From the NCBI RefSeq assembly GCF_900177625.1, contig NZ_FXAU01000003.1, forward strand, positions 62,001 to 126,000: DNA of 64,000 bases, read 5' to 3'. Shown piece after piece: positions 41,705 through 50,832 of this stretch. Under the pieces are notes generated by a model. That model searched no databases, was not told the origin of the DNA, and saw nothing but the letters and a program-made list of their open reading frames with translations. This DNA is from Sphingobacterium psychroaquaticum (lineage in GTDB: Bacteria > Bacteroidota > Bacteroidia > Sphingobacteriales > Sphingobacteriaceae). Position 1 is the stretch's first letter, and each line of letters begins with the position of its first letter. The translations under genes were made by a program, and so were the position numbers.

Positions 41705-42601
41705 TTACGTTAAAAAATCTGGATCGGTAAATGCGGGATTCGGATATTTGTAGAAACCTTCGCCTGTGGCGACTCCTAATTTATTTTTATCGATGAAGTT
41801 TTCCTTTAAAAAGGCTACTGTTTTGACTTTTAATGGGTCACCAGTGGCATCCGCTTCCATCTTATTGATGTTGTAGGCGGTAGTAATACCAACAACGTCG
41901 AGAATTGCAAAGGGGCCTACAGGAGCACCGGTGGCAACCATCCATGTTTTATCTATTGTTTGCACATCAGCGACATTGTTGACCAATAAATCCGTTGCCG
42001 CACCGAGTAAAGGAACAAGTAACGAGTTGACAATATATCCGGGTTGTTCTTTGTGAAGAGGCAAAGCAATCATACCAATGTTTTTGGCAAATTCAACTAC
42101 TTGATCGAATACCTGTTTGTCTGTGCCAGGGTGTCCCATAATTTCTGCCGTATTATGTTTCCATATTTCATTAGCGAAATGCAGGGCAAGGAATTTTTCC
42201 GGACGTCCTGTTTCGGCCGCAAATTGACTAGGCAAGAGGGTAGAAGAGTTGGTCGCAAAGCGTGTCTTTTCTGGAGCAACGGCACGTGCTTTTTTATAGA
42301 AATCAATTTTTATCTGTGGATTTTCTGGAACAGCTTCGATAAGTAAATCTGCCTCTTTTAGGGCGACAGCAAGATCGGATGTGTATTGCAGATTGCTTTT
42401 TGCGGCGGCCAGCGCCGTATCTGTCGCTTGTAGATCCTTTTTGTAGGCTTGAGCCAAGTTGTCGAATTTGGCTTTCGCTTTTTCTAGTACTTTATCATTA
42501 ATGTCATATACCGTGACATTGAATCCATGAAAGGCCGTTTGAAATGCGATTTGATAACCAAGTACGCCACTGCCGGCCACTGTTACATTTTTAATTTCCA
42601 T
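41705..42601 (-). CDS. 3-hydroxyacyl-CoA dehydrogenase
   Basis: A 298-residue NAD-dependent enzyme of the 3-hydroxyacyl/3-hydroxybutyryl-CoA dehydrogenase family. The start at 42601 gives MEIKNVTVAGSGVLGYQIAFQTAF with the Rossmann GxGxxG motif; the longer frame adds only non-homologous residues. Conserved parts are FATNSSTLLPSQFA, FLALHFANEIWKHN with the catalytic His, and KEQPGYIVNSLLVPLL with the binding Asn. It oxidises L-3-hydroxyacyl-CoA to 3-ketoacyl-CoA or the reverse, in fatty-acid or branched-chain degradation. The neighbouring genes give no further pathway clue. Confidence 0.9.
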   Translation of the reverse strand: MEIKNVTVAGSGVLGYQIAFQTAFHGFNVTVYDINDKVLEKAKAKFDNLAQAYKKDLQATDTALAAAKSNLQYTSDLAVALKEADLLIEAVPENPQIKIDFYKKARAVAPEKTRFATNSSTLLPSQFAAETGRPEKFLALHFANEIWKHNTAEIMGHPGTDKQVFDQVVEFAKNIGMIALPLHKEQPGYIVNSLLVPLLGAATDLLVNNVADVQTIDKTWMVATGAPVGPFAILDVVGITTAYNINKMEADATGDPLKVKTVAFLKENFIDKNKLGVATGEGFYKYPNPAFTDPDFLT

Positions 42602-42730
42602 TATTGAACGTTTAAGTGTTTTTATATAGAAGTAATAACAAATGTTTATTGGTAGTGTTTGGAGTAGAAACAAGTTTTCATTGTAGGCACGTGGTCTTTT
42701 CAGTCGTGGTTTGACAGGCCTTCAGCGCTT

Positions 42731-45700
42731 CTATGTTTGGGGCATGGCTTGCCGAGGAAGGCCAATTTCATGTGCTTGTGGATAAGGGGCACGATGGGTC
42801 ATGCTGACATCCTCTTTGATCTGCTGGTGTACCCGGTATTGATGATTCTTTTCATGGTTATAGCGTGGGTCCGGGATAAAAGGCATCTTGGCCATCTTAT
42901 GGATGGTAATGGTCGGAAAATGACAATCTACTTCGACCGTTCCGAGGAGGAGATAACAACCGCCACCTTGAAAAGGGTAAGCCTGGAGGCTATCTGGGAA
43001 ATGTGCGGTATCAAAATAGTCGCCATGAACATCTATCCAAGTGCCGAAATACATGGTTCCCAGTTTGGTCGGGACATGTTTACGTGCAATAAGGTAGGCC
43101 AACATCTTTACTTGTTTTTTATGATGTTTGAGTAGGTCTTGCACCAGAACCTCACCGCGATATTTTGTTTGCAGCAAGTCGAAGGGAGAACAAGATACTG
43201 GAAAGCCGAGCAGCTCTATTTCATCGAAAGCATCTTCATGAGGGAGGCGTTCGAGCTCGGGGAGTTTGTATTCTTTAGCGGGTTCTTGCAGAAGCATCAG
43301 CGCACGGTTTTCAGGTTTGAAGTTGACCAGCAACATGCGAGCGGTAACGAGTAGTTCGTTTTTGTTTTTTCCCGTGAAACGGAACGCTCCGATGTAGATT
43401 AAAATTTGTACGGCCTCTATACCGATGGGGATACGGCGGATAAAATCTTCTAAGGAACGGTATGCTCCATGTTGCTTACGTTCATGCTCAATAAGGAGCG
43501 CCGTCTTTTTGGGAAGACTTTGGATGTGCATAAAACCGAGGTATACGGTTTTGCCATAGAGGGTGGTTTCGTATATACTTTTATTGGCACATGGAGGAAA
43601 GACTTCAGCGCCTGATTTTTTTGTTTCGTGAACATAGACTTCGGTCCGGTAAAATCCTCCCAGATTGTTGATCACAGCCACCATAAACTCCAAAGGATAA
43701 TATACTTTGAGAAATAAGCTTTGGTAGCTCTCTACCGCATAGGAGGCCGAGTGTGCTTTACAAAAAGAATAACCGGCAAAAGATTCAATTTGACGGTACA
43801 CCTCGGCGCTAAGGTTCTCATCGTGACCTAGTTTTCGACAAGAGGCGAAGAAGTTGTCTTTCACCTGTTGCAGCGCGGAAAGAGATCGTCCCTTGCCACT
43901 CATCGCACGCCGTAGAATATCACCATCCGCTGCCGCTAAACCACCGAAGTGGAGCGCAATCTTAATCACATCCTCTTGGTAAACCATAATACCATATGTC
44001 TCGTGTAATTGCTCCCTGAAGACATCATGGAAATAGGTGAATCCTGTCGGATTATTGTGCCGAAAAATATATTCTTTCATCATGCCGCTCTGCGCAACAC
44101 CCGGCCGAATAATAGAGGAGGCTGCGACTAATATTTTATAGTTATCGCATTGGAGCCGGCGTAACAATCCCCGCATCGCCGGGCTTTCAATATAAAAGCA
44201 GCCGATGGTGTGGCCTTTGCGGAGGTAATCATTGCATAATGTTTCGTCCTTGGAGAGGGACGTATTGCGGATGTCTACTGTGATGCCTCTGTTCTGCTGA
44301 ATTAATTGAACAGCATCATTAATATGACCGATTCCCCGTTGCGAAAGAATATCAAATTTATGCAACTCGATTTCTTCGGCAATATGCATGTCAAATTGTA
44401 CGATAGGAAAACCCTTGGGAGGCATCTCCAGGACAGAATAATGTGTAATGGGTTCTTCGGAGATTAATATACCGCAGGCGTGCATGCTGCGTTGATTCGG
44501 GAATTTTTCCAACATTTTACCATAACGATGTATTGTCGCAACAATCGAATTGCTGTCGTGCTGCTCGATGGGCATGGTGGCCAGGCTATCGAGCTCGGCT
44601 TTGGGCAAACCGAATACTTTACCCAGTTCACGGAAAATCGATCGGTATTTAAAAGTAACGTTGGTGCCACAAAAAGCAACGTGATCTCGTCCATATTTAT
44701 TGAATATATAATGTAAGATGGTATCCCGGTCTTGCCAGCTCCAGTCGATATCAAAGTCGGGAGGCGTCTTGCGGTTTAAGTTCAGGAAACGCTCGAAATA
44801 AAGATCCAACTCCAACGGACAGATATCGGTAATGCCCAAACAATAAGCAATAATGCTGTTGGCGCCGCTGCCGCGCCCGATATGCATAAAACCCATGCTG
44901 TTGCTGTACTGTACAATATCCCAGGTGATCAGGAAGTACGCACTAAAACTGAGCTGGTGAACGACTTTTAATTCTCGCTCCACCCGATCCATGGCTTCTC
45001 GATGTTCTGGAGGATACCGTTTTGCCAGTCCTCTGTAAGCTAAGGTCGTCAGGAGTTTTAAATCTTCGTCCCGGCTATGGGTGAAATGCTTTTTATTCTT
45101 TGGCGCATGAAAATCAAACGTAAAATTACAGCTATCCACAACCTGTTTGGTATTGGTAATCAATTGCGGATAATGGCGGTAATAAGAAAGAAGCGTGTGG
45201 GGTGGGACCATGGAATCTGTTTCCCGACAAGTGTCTTGCGAAGTGAGCTTGGAAAGAATAATGTTGAGATCCACGGCACGCAGGATGCGGTGCAGATTGT
45301 ACGTTTCTTTGCTTTCGAAGACAACAGGTTGGAGGATGACCATATTATTGATTCGGTGTCGCCATCGAAGTTGGATAAGCTGCGTAAGCTCGTCGGGACG
45401 CACGCCGATATACGCATCCGGGGGTAAGCTGTCGGGGGCATTATCCAACGGGTAGATCGTAATCACTTCTGTAAAAGGTGGTGCTTGAACGGGGATCGGT
45501 GTTCCCGCTATATTATGCGCCGTTAATAGGTTGCACATTTCCCCAATACCGGTAGACGTTTTTGCCAGGGCAATGTATAACAATTTATTGCCCTCGCGAA
45601 ACTCCATGCCCACCAAAGGCTTGATCTGTTTTTTCTCGCAGGCACGAATAAAATCGTATATCCCCGTAACGGTATTAATATCGGTCAATGCCAGGGCTGT

Positions 45701-45790
45701 AACGCCACAGGCTTTAGCCTGTTTTACAAGCGTCTTGATAGACATTGTGCCGTAGCGCAAGCTGTGGTAAGAATGACAATTGAGGTACAT
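42731..45790 (-). CDS. DnaE2/ImuC-like DNA polymerase III alpha subunit paralogue
   Basis: A 1019-residue C-family polymerase, shorter than a replicative DnaE1. The N-terminal PHP domain opens YLNCHSYHSLRYGTMS. The palm shows PPDFDIDW (catalytic Asp347 and Asp349) and LHKFDILSQRG (Asp480), so it should be active. The finger and thumb regions carry GRGSGANSIIAYCLGI and QEDVIKIALHFGGLAAADGDILRRAMSGKG; a short OB-fold follows. The length and its position 5 bp after a Y-family polymerase gene fit the mutagenic DnaE2 (ImuC) class used in DNA-damage tolerance. The ImuA and ImuB partners of the classical cassette are not found here. Confidence 0.85.
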   Translation of the reverse strand: MYLNCHSYHSLRYGTMSIKTLVKQAKACGVTALALTDINTVTGIYDFIRACEKKQIKPLVGMEFREGNKLLYIALAKTSTGIGEMCNLLTAHNIAGTPIPVQAPPFTEVITIYPLDNAPDSLPPDAYIGVRPDELTQLIQLRWRHRINNMVILQPVVFESKETYNLHRILRAVDLNIILSKLTSQDTCRETDSMVPPHTLLSYYRHYPQLITNTKQVVDSCNFTFDFHAPKNKKHFTHSRDEDLKLLTTLAYRGLAKRYPPEHREAMDRVERELKVVHQLSFSAYFLITWDIVQYSNSMGFMHIGRGSGANSIIAYCLGITDICPLELDLYFERFLNLNRKTPPDFDIDWSWQDRDTILHYIFNKYGRDHVAFCGTNVTFKYRSIFRELGKVFGLPKAELDSLATMPIEQHDSNSIVATIHRYGKMLEKFPNQRSMHACGILISEEPITHYSVLEMPPKGFPIVQFDMHIAEEIELHKFDILSQRGIGHINDAVQLIQQNRGITVDIRNTSLSKDETLCNDYLRKGHTIGCFYIESPAMRGLLRRLQCDNYKILVAASSIIRPGVAQSGMMKEYIFRHNNPTGFTYFHDVFREQLHETYGIMVYQEDVIKIALHFGGLAAADGDILRRAMSGKGRSLSALQQVKDNFFASCRKLGHDENLSAEVYRQIESFAGYSFCKAHSASYAVESYQSLFLKVYYPLEFMVAVINNLGGFYRTEVYVHETKKSGAEVFPPCANKSIYETTLYGKTVYLGFMHIQSLPKKTALLIEHERKQHGAYRSLEDFIRRIPIGIEAVQILIYIGAFRFTGKNKNELLVTARMLLVNFKPENRALMLLQEPAKEYKLPELERLPHEDAFDEIELLGFPVSCSPFDLLQTKYRGEVLVQDLLKHHKKQVKMLAYLIARKHVPTKLGTMYFGTWIDVHGDYFDTAHFPDSLQAYPFQGGGCYLLLGTVEVDCHFPTITIHKMAKMPFIPDPRYNHEKNHQYRVHQQIKEDVSMTHRAPYPQAHEIGLPRQAMPQT

Positions 45791-45795
45791 AGCTA

Positions 45796-46953
45796 TTACT
45801 TTTTTTTAGGCGGTACATATACACTTGATGCACGATAAACCTTATTGTGGCCAAATCGATGTTTGATATGATCCATCGCCTGATATAGTGCGAGCATCTC
45901 TTCCGTGTCTTCAAACAGATTGATTTGCAAGCTTCCCCGCACCAGTCCCGTAAAACGTATCCCGATCAACCGAATTCGCATCCGTCGATTATACAGTTTA
46001 TCAAACAACTCATGCACGCAGCGGTTTAAGGTATGATCGGCCGATGTATAGGGGATTTGTGCTTGTTTGGTCTCCGTATCAAAGTTTGCATAACGTAATT
46101 TAACGACGACAGTTGAGGTAAGCCATTGTTCCGTACGCAATTGAAACGCTAGTTTCTCTACCATCCCTGTAATTAGCGTGCGAAGCATCGCTATATCGAT
46201 TGTATCACGATCAAATGTATGTTCTGTAGAGATTGATTTTCGCTCCGTATAAGGTTCGACTGGTGTATGATCAATACCGTTTGCTTTTTTCCAAAGATCA
46301 ATGCCGTTTTTACCGATCATCTGCTGAAGTACTTCGGCAGGCATTTCGGATAAGGTATGTATGGTACGTATACCGATGCGTGATAACAGTTGGAAGGTTT
46401 TATCGCCTACCATCGGTATTTTTTTTATGGATAGTGGGGCTAAAAAAGGTTTGATCTCATGTTGTCGAATTTCTCTTTTGCCGCTGGGTTTGACTTCTCC
46501 TGTGCCAATTTTAGCAACTGTTTTGTTGACCGATAAAGCAAAACTTACGGGAAGTCCGGTGTGTTTCGTAACATTCTGCATCAACTCCTGTGTCCATTGA
46601 TAGGAACCAAAAAAACGATCCATACCCGATATGTCAAGATAATGTTCATCGACACTGGCTTTCTCTACTACTGGCGCTTTCTCTTGAATAATTTCTGTAA
46701 CGGTATGAGATAAGCGGGAGTAAAGCTCCATATCTCCTTTGATGACTTTGGCTTGTGGACATAGGCGTAGGGCCATTTTGATGGGCATGGCCGACCGGAC
46801 GCCATAATACCGAGCTTCGTAGGAGCAGGAGGCGACAACGCCCCGATCGCCTCCACCGATAATGACTGGAATTTTATCCAACTCGCTGTTTCTTAATCGT
46901 TCACAGGATACAAAAAAGGTATCCAGATCCATGTGTACTATCGTGCGCTCCAT
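45796..46953 (-). CDS. dinB: Y-family DNA polymerase IV (DinB type)
   Basis: A 385-residue translesion polymerase. Catalytic acidic residues are intact: Asp9 in HMDLDTFF with the steric gate Phe14, and Asp102-Glu103 in ASVDEHYLDISG. The thumb/HhH region (KPSGKREIRQHEIKPFLAPLSIKKIPMVGDKTFQLL) and little finger follow, and QINLF near residue 355 is a candidate beta-clamp-binding motif. It is upstream of and 5 bp from the DnaE2-like gene, so the two are made together. Because catalysis is preserved it is Pol IV, not the inactive ImuB of other mutasome cassettes. Upstream is a divergent XRE regulator. Confidence 0.9.
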   Translation of the reverse strand: MERTIVHMDLDTFFVSCERLRNSELDKIPVIIGGGDRGVVASCSYEARYYGVRSAMPIKMALRLCPQAKVIKGDMELYSRLSHTVTEIIQEKAPVVEKASVDEHYLDISGMDRFFGSYQWTQELMQNVTKHTGLPVSFALSVNKTVAKIGTGEVKPSGKREIRQHEIKPFLAPLSIKKIPMVGDKTFQLLSRIGIRTIHTLSEMPAEVLQQMIGKNGIDLWKKANGIDHTPVEPYTERKSISTEHTFDRDTIDIAMLRTLITGMVEKLAFQLRTEQWLTSTVVVKLRYANFDTETKQAQIPYTSADHTLNRCVHELFDKLYNRRMRIRLIGIRFTGLVRGSLQINLFEDTEEMLALYQAMDHIKHRFGHNKVYRASSVYVPPKKK

Positions 46954-46979
46954 ACATCCTCTGTTTGTAAAAATCTAAA

Positions 46980-47036
46980 CAAAATTACATGTAATACTAA
47001 AAATATTAGTATAATTGTTGTTCAAAATTAGAACAA
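46980..47036. promoter_or_regulatory. Divergent control region with two palindromes between dinB and XRE regulator
   Basis: On the minus strand a perfect -7 element TAATTTTG (46980-46987) should drive dinB. Adjacent are two inverted repeats: ATACTAA-N5-TTAGTAT (46994-47012) and TTGTTC-N7-GAACAA (47018-47036). The first covers the expected -33 zone of the dinB promoter; the second ends at the first base of the XRE start codon. A repressor bound here would control both the polymerase pair and itself. Confidence 0.6.
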
Positions 47037-47290
47037 TGTTGTACCACTTGGCTGAAAATATAAAGTACCTGCGTGCGCAAGTTGGACGATCTCAACAGGA
47101 GCTGGCAAATGATTTAGGAATTACCCGAACGCGTTATTCCAAATACGAATATGGCATGGCAGAGCCTCCTGTAGAATTACTGGTGAAAATTGCGATGTAT
47201 TATAAACTCCGTATTGACGATCTGATATTGGTCGATTTACAACGAGCAAGACCTGTTATCGGTTGTACGGATATTCCTGTATCCAACTAA
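47036..47290 (+). CDS. Small XRE-family helix-turn-helix regulator
   Basis: An 84-residue cytoplasmic regulator. From the ATG at 47036 it reads LAENIKYLRAQVGRSQQELANDLGITRTRYSKYEYGMAEPP, a classical Cro/C1-type HTH, and then a short tail with no sensory or peptidase domain. The longer frame from a TTG at 47015 is less likely since it lies inside the palindrome. It is divergent from the polymerase cassette and its 3' end overlaps the convergent DoxX-like gene by 35 bp. The palindromes around its start suggest autorepression. How DNA damage would inactivate it is not apparent; no LexA-type self-cleavage domain is present. Confidence 0.8.
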   Translation: MLYHLAENIKYLRAQVGRSQQELANDLGITRTRYSKYEYGMAEPPVELLVKIAMYYKLRIDDLILVDLQRARPVIGCTDIPVSN

Positions 47291-48509
47291 AACTTCGTTT
47301 GTTCAGTTCAAAATCGGCGGTGTTTTGTTTTATTAGCTTAATCTCTTCTACACCTTTTTCGAGTGTTTTCTTTAAGACGATATCGCCATTATCCGCAACT
47401 TGATAATCGAACGTGAAGTTATTCAAGGAAATAGTTTTTGCCGTTGTATCCGGTCGCGTCTCCTCGTAGTGAGCTTTATAGTATCTGTCACGGATAGTCA
47501 CTTGATTTTCACCTTCAAAAATAAGATATGACCAATCCGAAGGAAGGGTATACAGTTCTGAATTTTTGTCTTCAATACGATAGATGCCGTAGAGGGGTGA
47601 CTTTTTGAAGTAATGGTCCATCAGCTTTTGTCGGGAGAATAAACCCATAACCTGCGTAATTACAACGAAAGCAATAAAACCGATTTTAAGCCAAGGAGCT
47701 CCTTTCTTGAGCCATTTTTTTTGAAACACGGGGCGTGCTAATAGCTGGAGCTGAGCGGGCTCGCCTTTAAAAAAGAAATTGTTTAGTGGGCGGAGGTAAG
47801 GCAATAGCAAAAATATCGATAGGAAAAGCAAGGCTGTAGATAGTTGTTTTACAGGAACATCAAAAAAATAATTGATACTCATGATATTGATGCTTGTCGC
47901 GATGGTGACTAATGCACCTAGGACGAGTGTTCTTCTAAAAAGTAAGAAAGCTGCCGAAATTTCCACGAGACCCACGAAGATATTGTAACCTTTAGAAAAC
48001 CCCATAAATGTCCAGGCTAATCCCATAGGAGAGAATTCGTTTAGCGGTTGCATCAGTCTGCTCAACCCGGGAGCGGGCATTTGGCTATGTGTCAATTTAA
48101 TGGCGCCATAGTTGATCAGCATTAAAGCGATATAGTAGCGTATAAATAGCGTGAGCCAATAATACCCGATATCATAATTTTTCCGTTTACGATCAAGTAA
48201 AGACCAAATAGCGCTGCCAAGTAGCGCGAGAAGAAAAAGAACCAATAGTACTACCCAATCGTAGGAAGTGTCGCCACTGCCGTTGGTAAAAATAGCGTAG
48301 TCATATTGATAATGTAAAATATGTTTGGCAAACCAAGGCGTAAATTGCTGACTCAACGCTATAAAAGGTTTACTTATGATATTGAACAAGGGAAAAGTAC
48401 CGTTGTTCTTCAGTAGAATAAACGAGAGAATAAAAATAAAAGAAAAGCGAAATCCAAGCTTTTTTAACGGTGACCAGACAGACGAATTTGCCAAGACAGG
48501 AGTATCCAT
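47256..48509 (-). CDS. DoxX-like membrane protein
   Basis: A 417-residue polytopic membrane protein. About eight hydrophobic segments occupy residues 20-250 (for instance WVVLLVLFLLALLGSAIWSLL, YIALMLINYGAIKL, ALLFLSIFLLLPYL), followed by one more near 280 and a C-terminal soluble domain of about 120 residues rich in charged residues. The LINYGAIKLTHSQMP and ALVTIATSINIMSINYFFDVP stretches resemble DoxX/DoxD-type proteins. Function is unknown. Its 3' end overlaps the XRE gene by 35 bp in convergent orientation. Confidence 0.7.
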   Translation of the reverse strand: MDTPVLANSSVWSPLKKLGFRFSFIFILSFILLKNNGTFPLFNIISKPFIALSQQFTPWFAKHILHYQYDYAIFTNGSGDTSYDWVVLLVLFLLALLGSAIWSLLDRKRKNYDIGYYWLTLFIRYYIALMLINYGAIKLTHSQMPAPGLSRLMQPLNEFSPMGLAWTFMGFSKGYNIFVGLVEISAAFLLFRRTLVLGALVTIATSINIMSINYFFDVPVKQLSTALLFLSIFLLLPYLRPLNNFFFKGEPAQLQLLARPVFQKKWLKKGAPWLKIGFIAFVVITQVMGLFSRQKLMDHYFKKSPLYGIYRIEDKNSELYTLPSDWSYLIFEGENQVTIRDRYYKAHYEETRPDTTAKTISLNNFTFDYQVADNGDIVLKKTLEKGVEEIKLIKQNTADFELNKRSFSWIQEYPYNR

Positions 48510-48555
48510 AATTCAGTTATAATTTAACCCCAATTTAATAAGTATTTTATTAAAA

Positions 48556-48573
48556 TTCTCCTATAAAGGAGAA
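48556..48573 (-). terminator. Short hairpin terminator after the MFS gene
   Basis: TTCTCC and GGAGAA (48556-48561 and 48568-48573) pair around a 6-nt loop and are followed on the minus strand by TTTTAATAAAA. It lies 43 bp beyond the MFS stop codon. The short stem makes the call tentative. Confidence 0.4.
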
Positions 48574-48615
48574 AAAAGTATCATGGCGCATGAAACAGAA
48601 ATCGCTTTCCAATAT

Positions 48616-49818
48616 TTAGGTTGCCGTATGCTTTCGGTATATCCGCGAAACATAACACATAAGTAACAGTAATAAGGCTGCAATTAACACGTATCGAATT
48701 CCTAAATCTGCTGGTGTTTGAATTTTTCCGATTGTAGAAATCAAATAGCTGCTTAATGAAGTGAATACATAGACGAGCCCCCCGATTAAACCTCCAGCAA
48801 CACCTGCATGTTCGGGAAATGTAAGCATGCTCTGCGTGAAAAATATGGTGTATAAAAAACCACTACAGATATGTATCAGAAAGGCGAAAGCGATGAAGAG
48901 ATAGAGGTTTTGAGAAAACATACTCAGTATGGCTATTGTTATGCACAGCACAACTTGTATAGCGGAGGCGTAGAGGATGCGCTTGCTCATATCCAAGGAG
49001 CTCATCTTTTTGCTAACAATACCGCCAACCATCCAGGAAAAACCTAAGATTAGTGTGCAGTATCCGATAACAACGGCGCTGGAGTTTAATGCATTTTCGA
49101 GAACAAAAGGACCCGCAATATTGAAAACCATGACGACAGAATAACTGAGGCCGAGAATTACAATTCCAAGGATAAAAGACTCGTGCGATAGCATCAGCCT
49201 GTAGTTGGCGACCACTTCGCGGAGTTTGATTTTTTTGAACTGAGCAAGCGTCTCTCCGCTAATCAACAAATCAAGCACCAAAACTAATAGTGCATACCCC
49301 GCAATGAAGTAGAAATTGGCTTGCCAGTTAAAGTAGTGCTCGAGATACCCCCCCAAAAAGGGAGCTAGAATAGGGCCACAAGACCAGACAATGGTAAAAT
49401 AACTAAGATAATGTTTACGTTGTTCCTGATCGTACATATCCACAAAGAAAGCTCGAGTTGAGATAACGACGAGCGAGATTGCTATTCCCTGTACAATCCG
49501 GAAAGCTGTAATCCATTGGATATCGTGTAGTTGTGTTATACCCAAACTCGTAAGGAAAACAATTGCTAAAGCAATTAATCGCGGTTTGTACCGTCCGAAG
49601 GCATCCAGCAGGTTCCCGACAAATAACTGCGCGATACCGTAACTTAAAAAATAAACGGTCAGGGTCGCCTGTATTTCATGCTCGGAAACATCGAGCGCTT
49701 TGGCCATCGATGGGAAAGAGGGGAGATAGATATCTGTCAGAAAACCAGATAATGGAATAGAAAAGAACGCTAACCGCGTAGCCCATTTGATCCGTGAAGG
49801 CGATGCATCTCTTAACAT
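48616..49818 (-). CDS. MFS transporter, Bcr/CflA-type exporter
   Basis: A 400-residue twelve-helix proton-driven exporter of the major facilitator superfamily. I prefer the ATG at 49818 (MLRDASPSRIKWATRLAFF) over an upstream TTG. Family marks are SGFLTDIYLPSFPSMAKALDVSE in the first helix, LFVGNLLDAFGRYKPRL (motif A-like loop) and FRIVQGIAISLVVISTRAFFVDMY. Bcr/CflA members export drugs or metabolites. It lies 81 bp after an AraC-type gene and on the same strand as the AraR-type regulator, so it may be part of an arabinose-responsive unit, perhaps for sugar efflux. Substrate is not determined. Confidence 0.82.
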   Translation of the reverse strand: MLRDASPSRIKWATRLAFFSIPLSGFLTDIYLPSFPSMAKALDVSEHEIQATLTVYFLSYGIAQLFVGNLLDAFGRYKPRLIALAIVFLTSLGITQLHDIQWITAFRIVQGIAISLVVISTRAFFVDMYDQEQRKHYLSYFTIVWSCGPILAPFLGGYLEHYFNWQANFYFIAGYALLVLVLDLLISGETLAQFKKIKLREVVANYRLMLSHESFILGIVILGLSYSVVMVFNIAGPFVLENALNSSAVVIGYCTLILGFSWMVGGIVSKKMSSLDMSKRILYASAIQVVLCITIAILSMFSQNLYLFIAFAFLIHICSGFLYTIFFTQSMLTFPEHAGVAGGLIGGLVYVFTSLSSYLISTIGKIQTPADLGIRYVLIAALLLLLMCYVSRIYRKHTAT

Positions 49819-49899
49819 ATACGAGTAATTTTTCAACAAACAAAGCTAGGCCAAGTTGTGGAAATAAGAGTTCGTAAGTCAAACAGATTATTGTAAAAA

Positions 49900-50826
49900 T
49901 CAAAGAATATCCTGTTTGGGCTGTTGCCGAAATTGTAGCGGCGTCAAGCCTGTCAGTTTCTTGAAAAAATGATGAAAATGCGACGGTTGGTCAAACCCGA
50001 GCGTATAACCAATAGCAGAAACATCCCAAGCGGTGTAGAGCAAGAGACTTTTCGCTTCCAGGAGCATGCGACTCCGGATTAATGTTGATGTTGTTTTATT
50101 TGTTACGGCCTTGACTGAAGCGTTGAGGTGGTTAACGTGAACATGTAGTTGCTCTGCATAGTCCGCGGGAGTTTTTAGCTGTAGGGGATAGGCCGGAGAG
50201 TCTAAAGGGAACTGGCGGTTTAATAATTCATCGAAAAGCCGGTATATACGGGTGCTTCCTTTGGTTTCTTCGGGTTTGATGTCGTCCACACGGTGCATCA
50301 ACACATGGTGAAGCAAGAGATTTACAAAACTACCGATGGCTTCATATTTATGCGGATAGTTCGATTTGGCCATTTCATACATCTGGCTGAAATAACTGCG
50401 AACGAGAGAGAGCTCCTCAGGTTCTAAAAAAATCAATGGTTTACTCCATTCTTTAAAAACAGATGTTTTATGCAGCTGATTGAAATGGACATACTCGGTG
50501 AGGAACTCTACATTGAATAAGCAAAAAAAACCGTGCTGGTCCAAACTATCACACTCCCAATAATAAGGGACGGATGGTGAAGGGATAAACAAAGCCGGTT
50601 TATCAATGTAAATAGCATGGTTACCATAGTGGAACATGCCGGTTCCTTGGATCAAGGATATTTTGTAGAAGTCACAGCGATTAAAAGGAATCTTAAAACT
50701 ACAATATTTACGCATATTGATGTTGAAATGCGCTTCACCACAACGAATAGGATTGGTGTCGATCGGGTAAAACGCCGATGGACGCTCCCGATAATAATCA
50801 TTAATAGTCTGTAACGTTGTGCTCAT
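49900..50826 (-). CDS. AraC family transcriptional regulator in arabinose locus
   Basis: A 308-residue regulator with an N-terminal cupin-like region (FHYGNHAIYIDKPALFIPSPSVPYYW) and a C-terminal AraC domain: ADYAEQLHVHVNHLNASVKAVTNKTTSTLIR for the first HTH and DVSAIGYTLGFDQPSHFHHFFKKLTGLTP for the second. It begins 6 bp after the Nudix-type AraR gene, so they are co-transcribed. The true regulator of the ara genes is more likely the Nudix protein, and this AraC-type may control the MFS transporter that follows or respond to another signal. That division of labour is inference. Confidence 0.85.
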   Translation of the reverse strand: MSTTLQTINDYYRERPSAFYPIDTNPIRCGEAHFNINMRKYCSFKIPFNRCDFYKISLIQGTGMFHYGNHAIYIDKPALFIPSPSVPYYWECDSLDQHGFFCLFNVEFLTEYVHFNQLHKTSVFKEWSKPLIFLEPEELSLVRSYFSQMYEMAKSNYPHKYEAIGSFVNLLLHHVLMHRVDDIKPEETKGSTRIYRLFDELLNRQFPLDSPAYPLQLKTPADYAEQLHVHVNHLNASVKAVTNKTTSTLIRSRMLLEAKSLLLYTAWDVSAIGYTLGFDQPSHFHHFFKKLTGLTPLQFRQQPKQDIL

Positions 50827-50832
50827 CCTTAA

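Noticed and set aside
42737..45427. Several 70-132 codon plus-strand frames within the DnaE2-like gene
   Set aside because: All are antisense shadows of the polymerase gene and show no motif.
45796..46953. ImuB-type call for the Y-family polymerase
   Set aside because: The catalytic Asp9, Asp102 and Glu103 are present, whereas ImuB lacks them.
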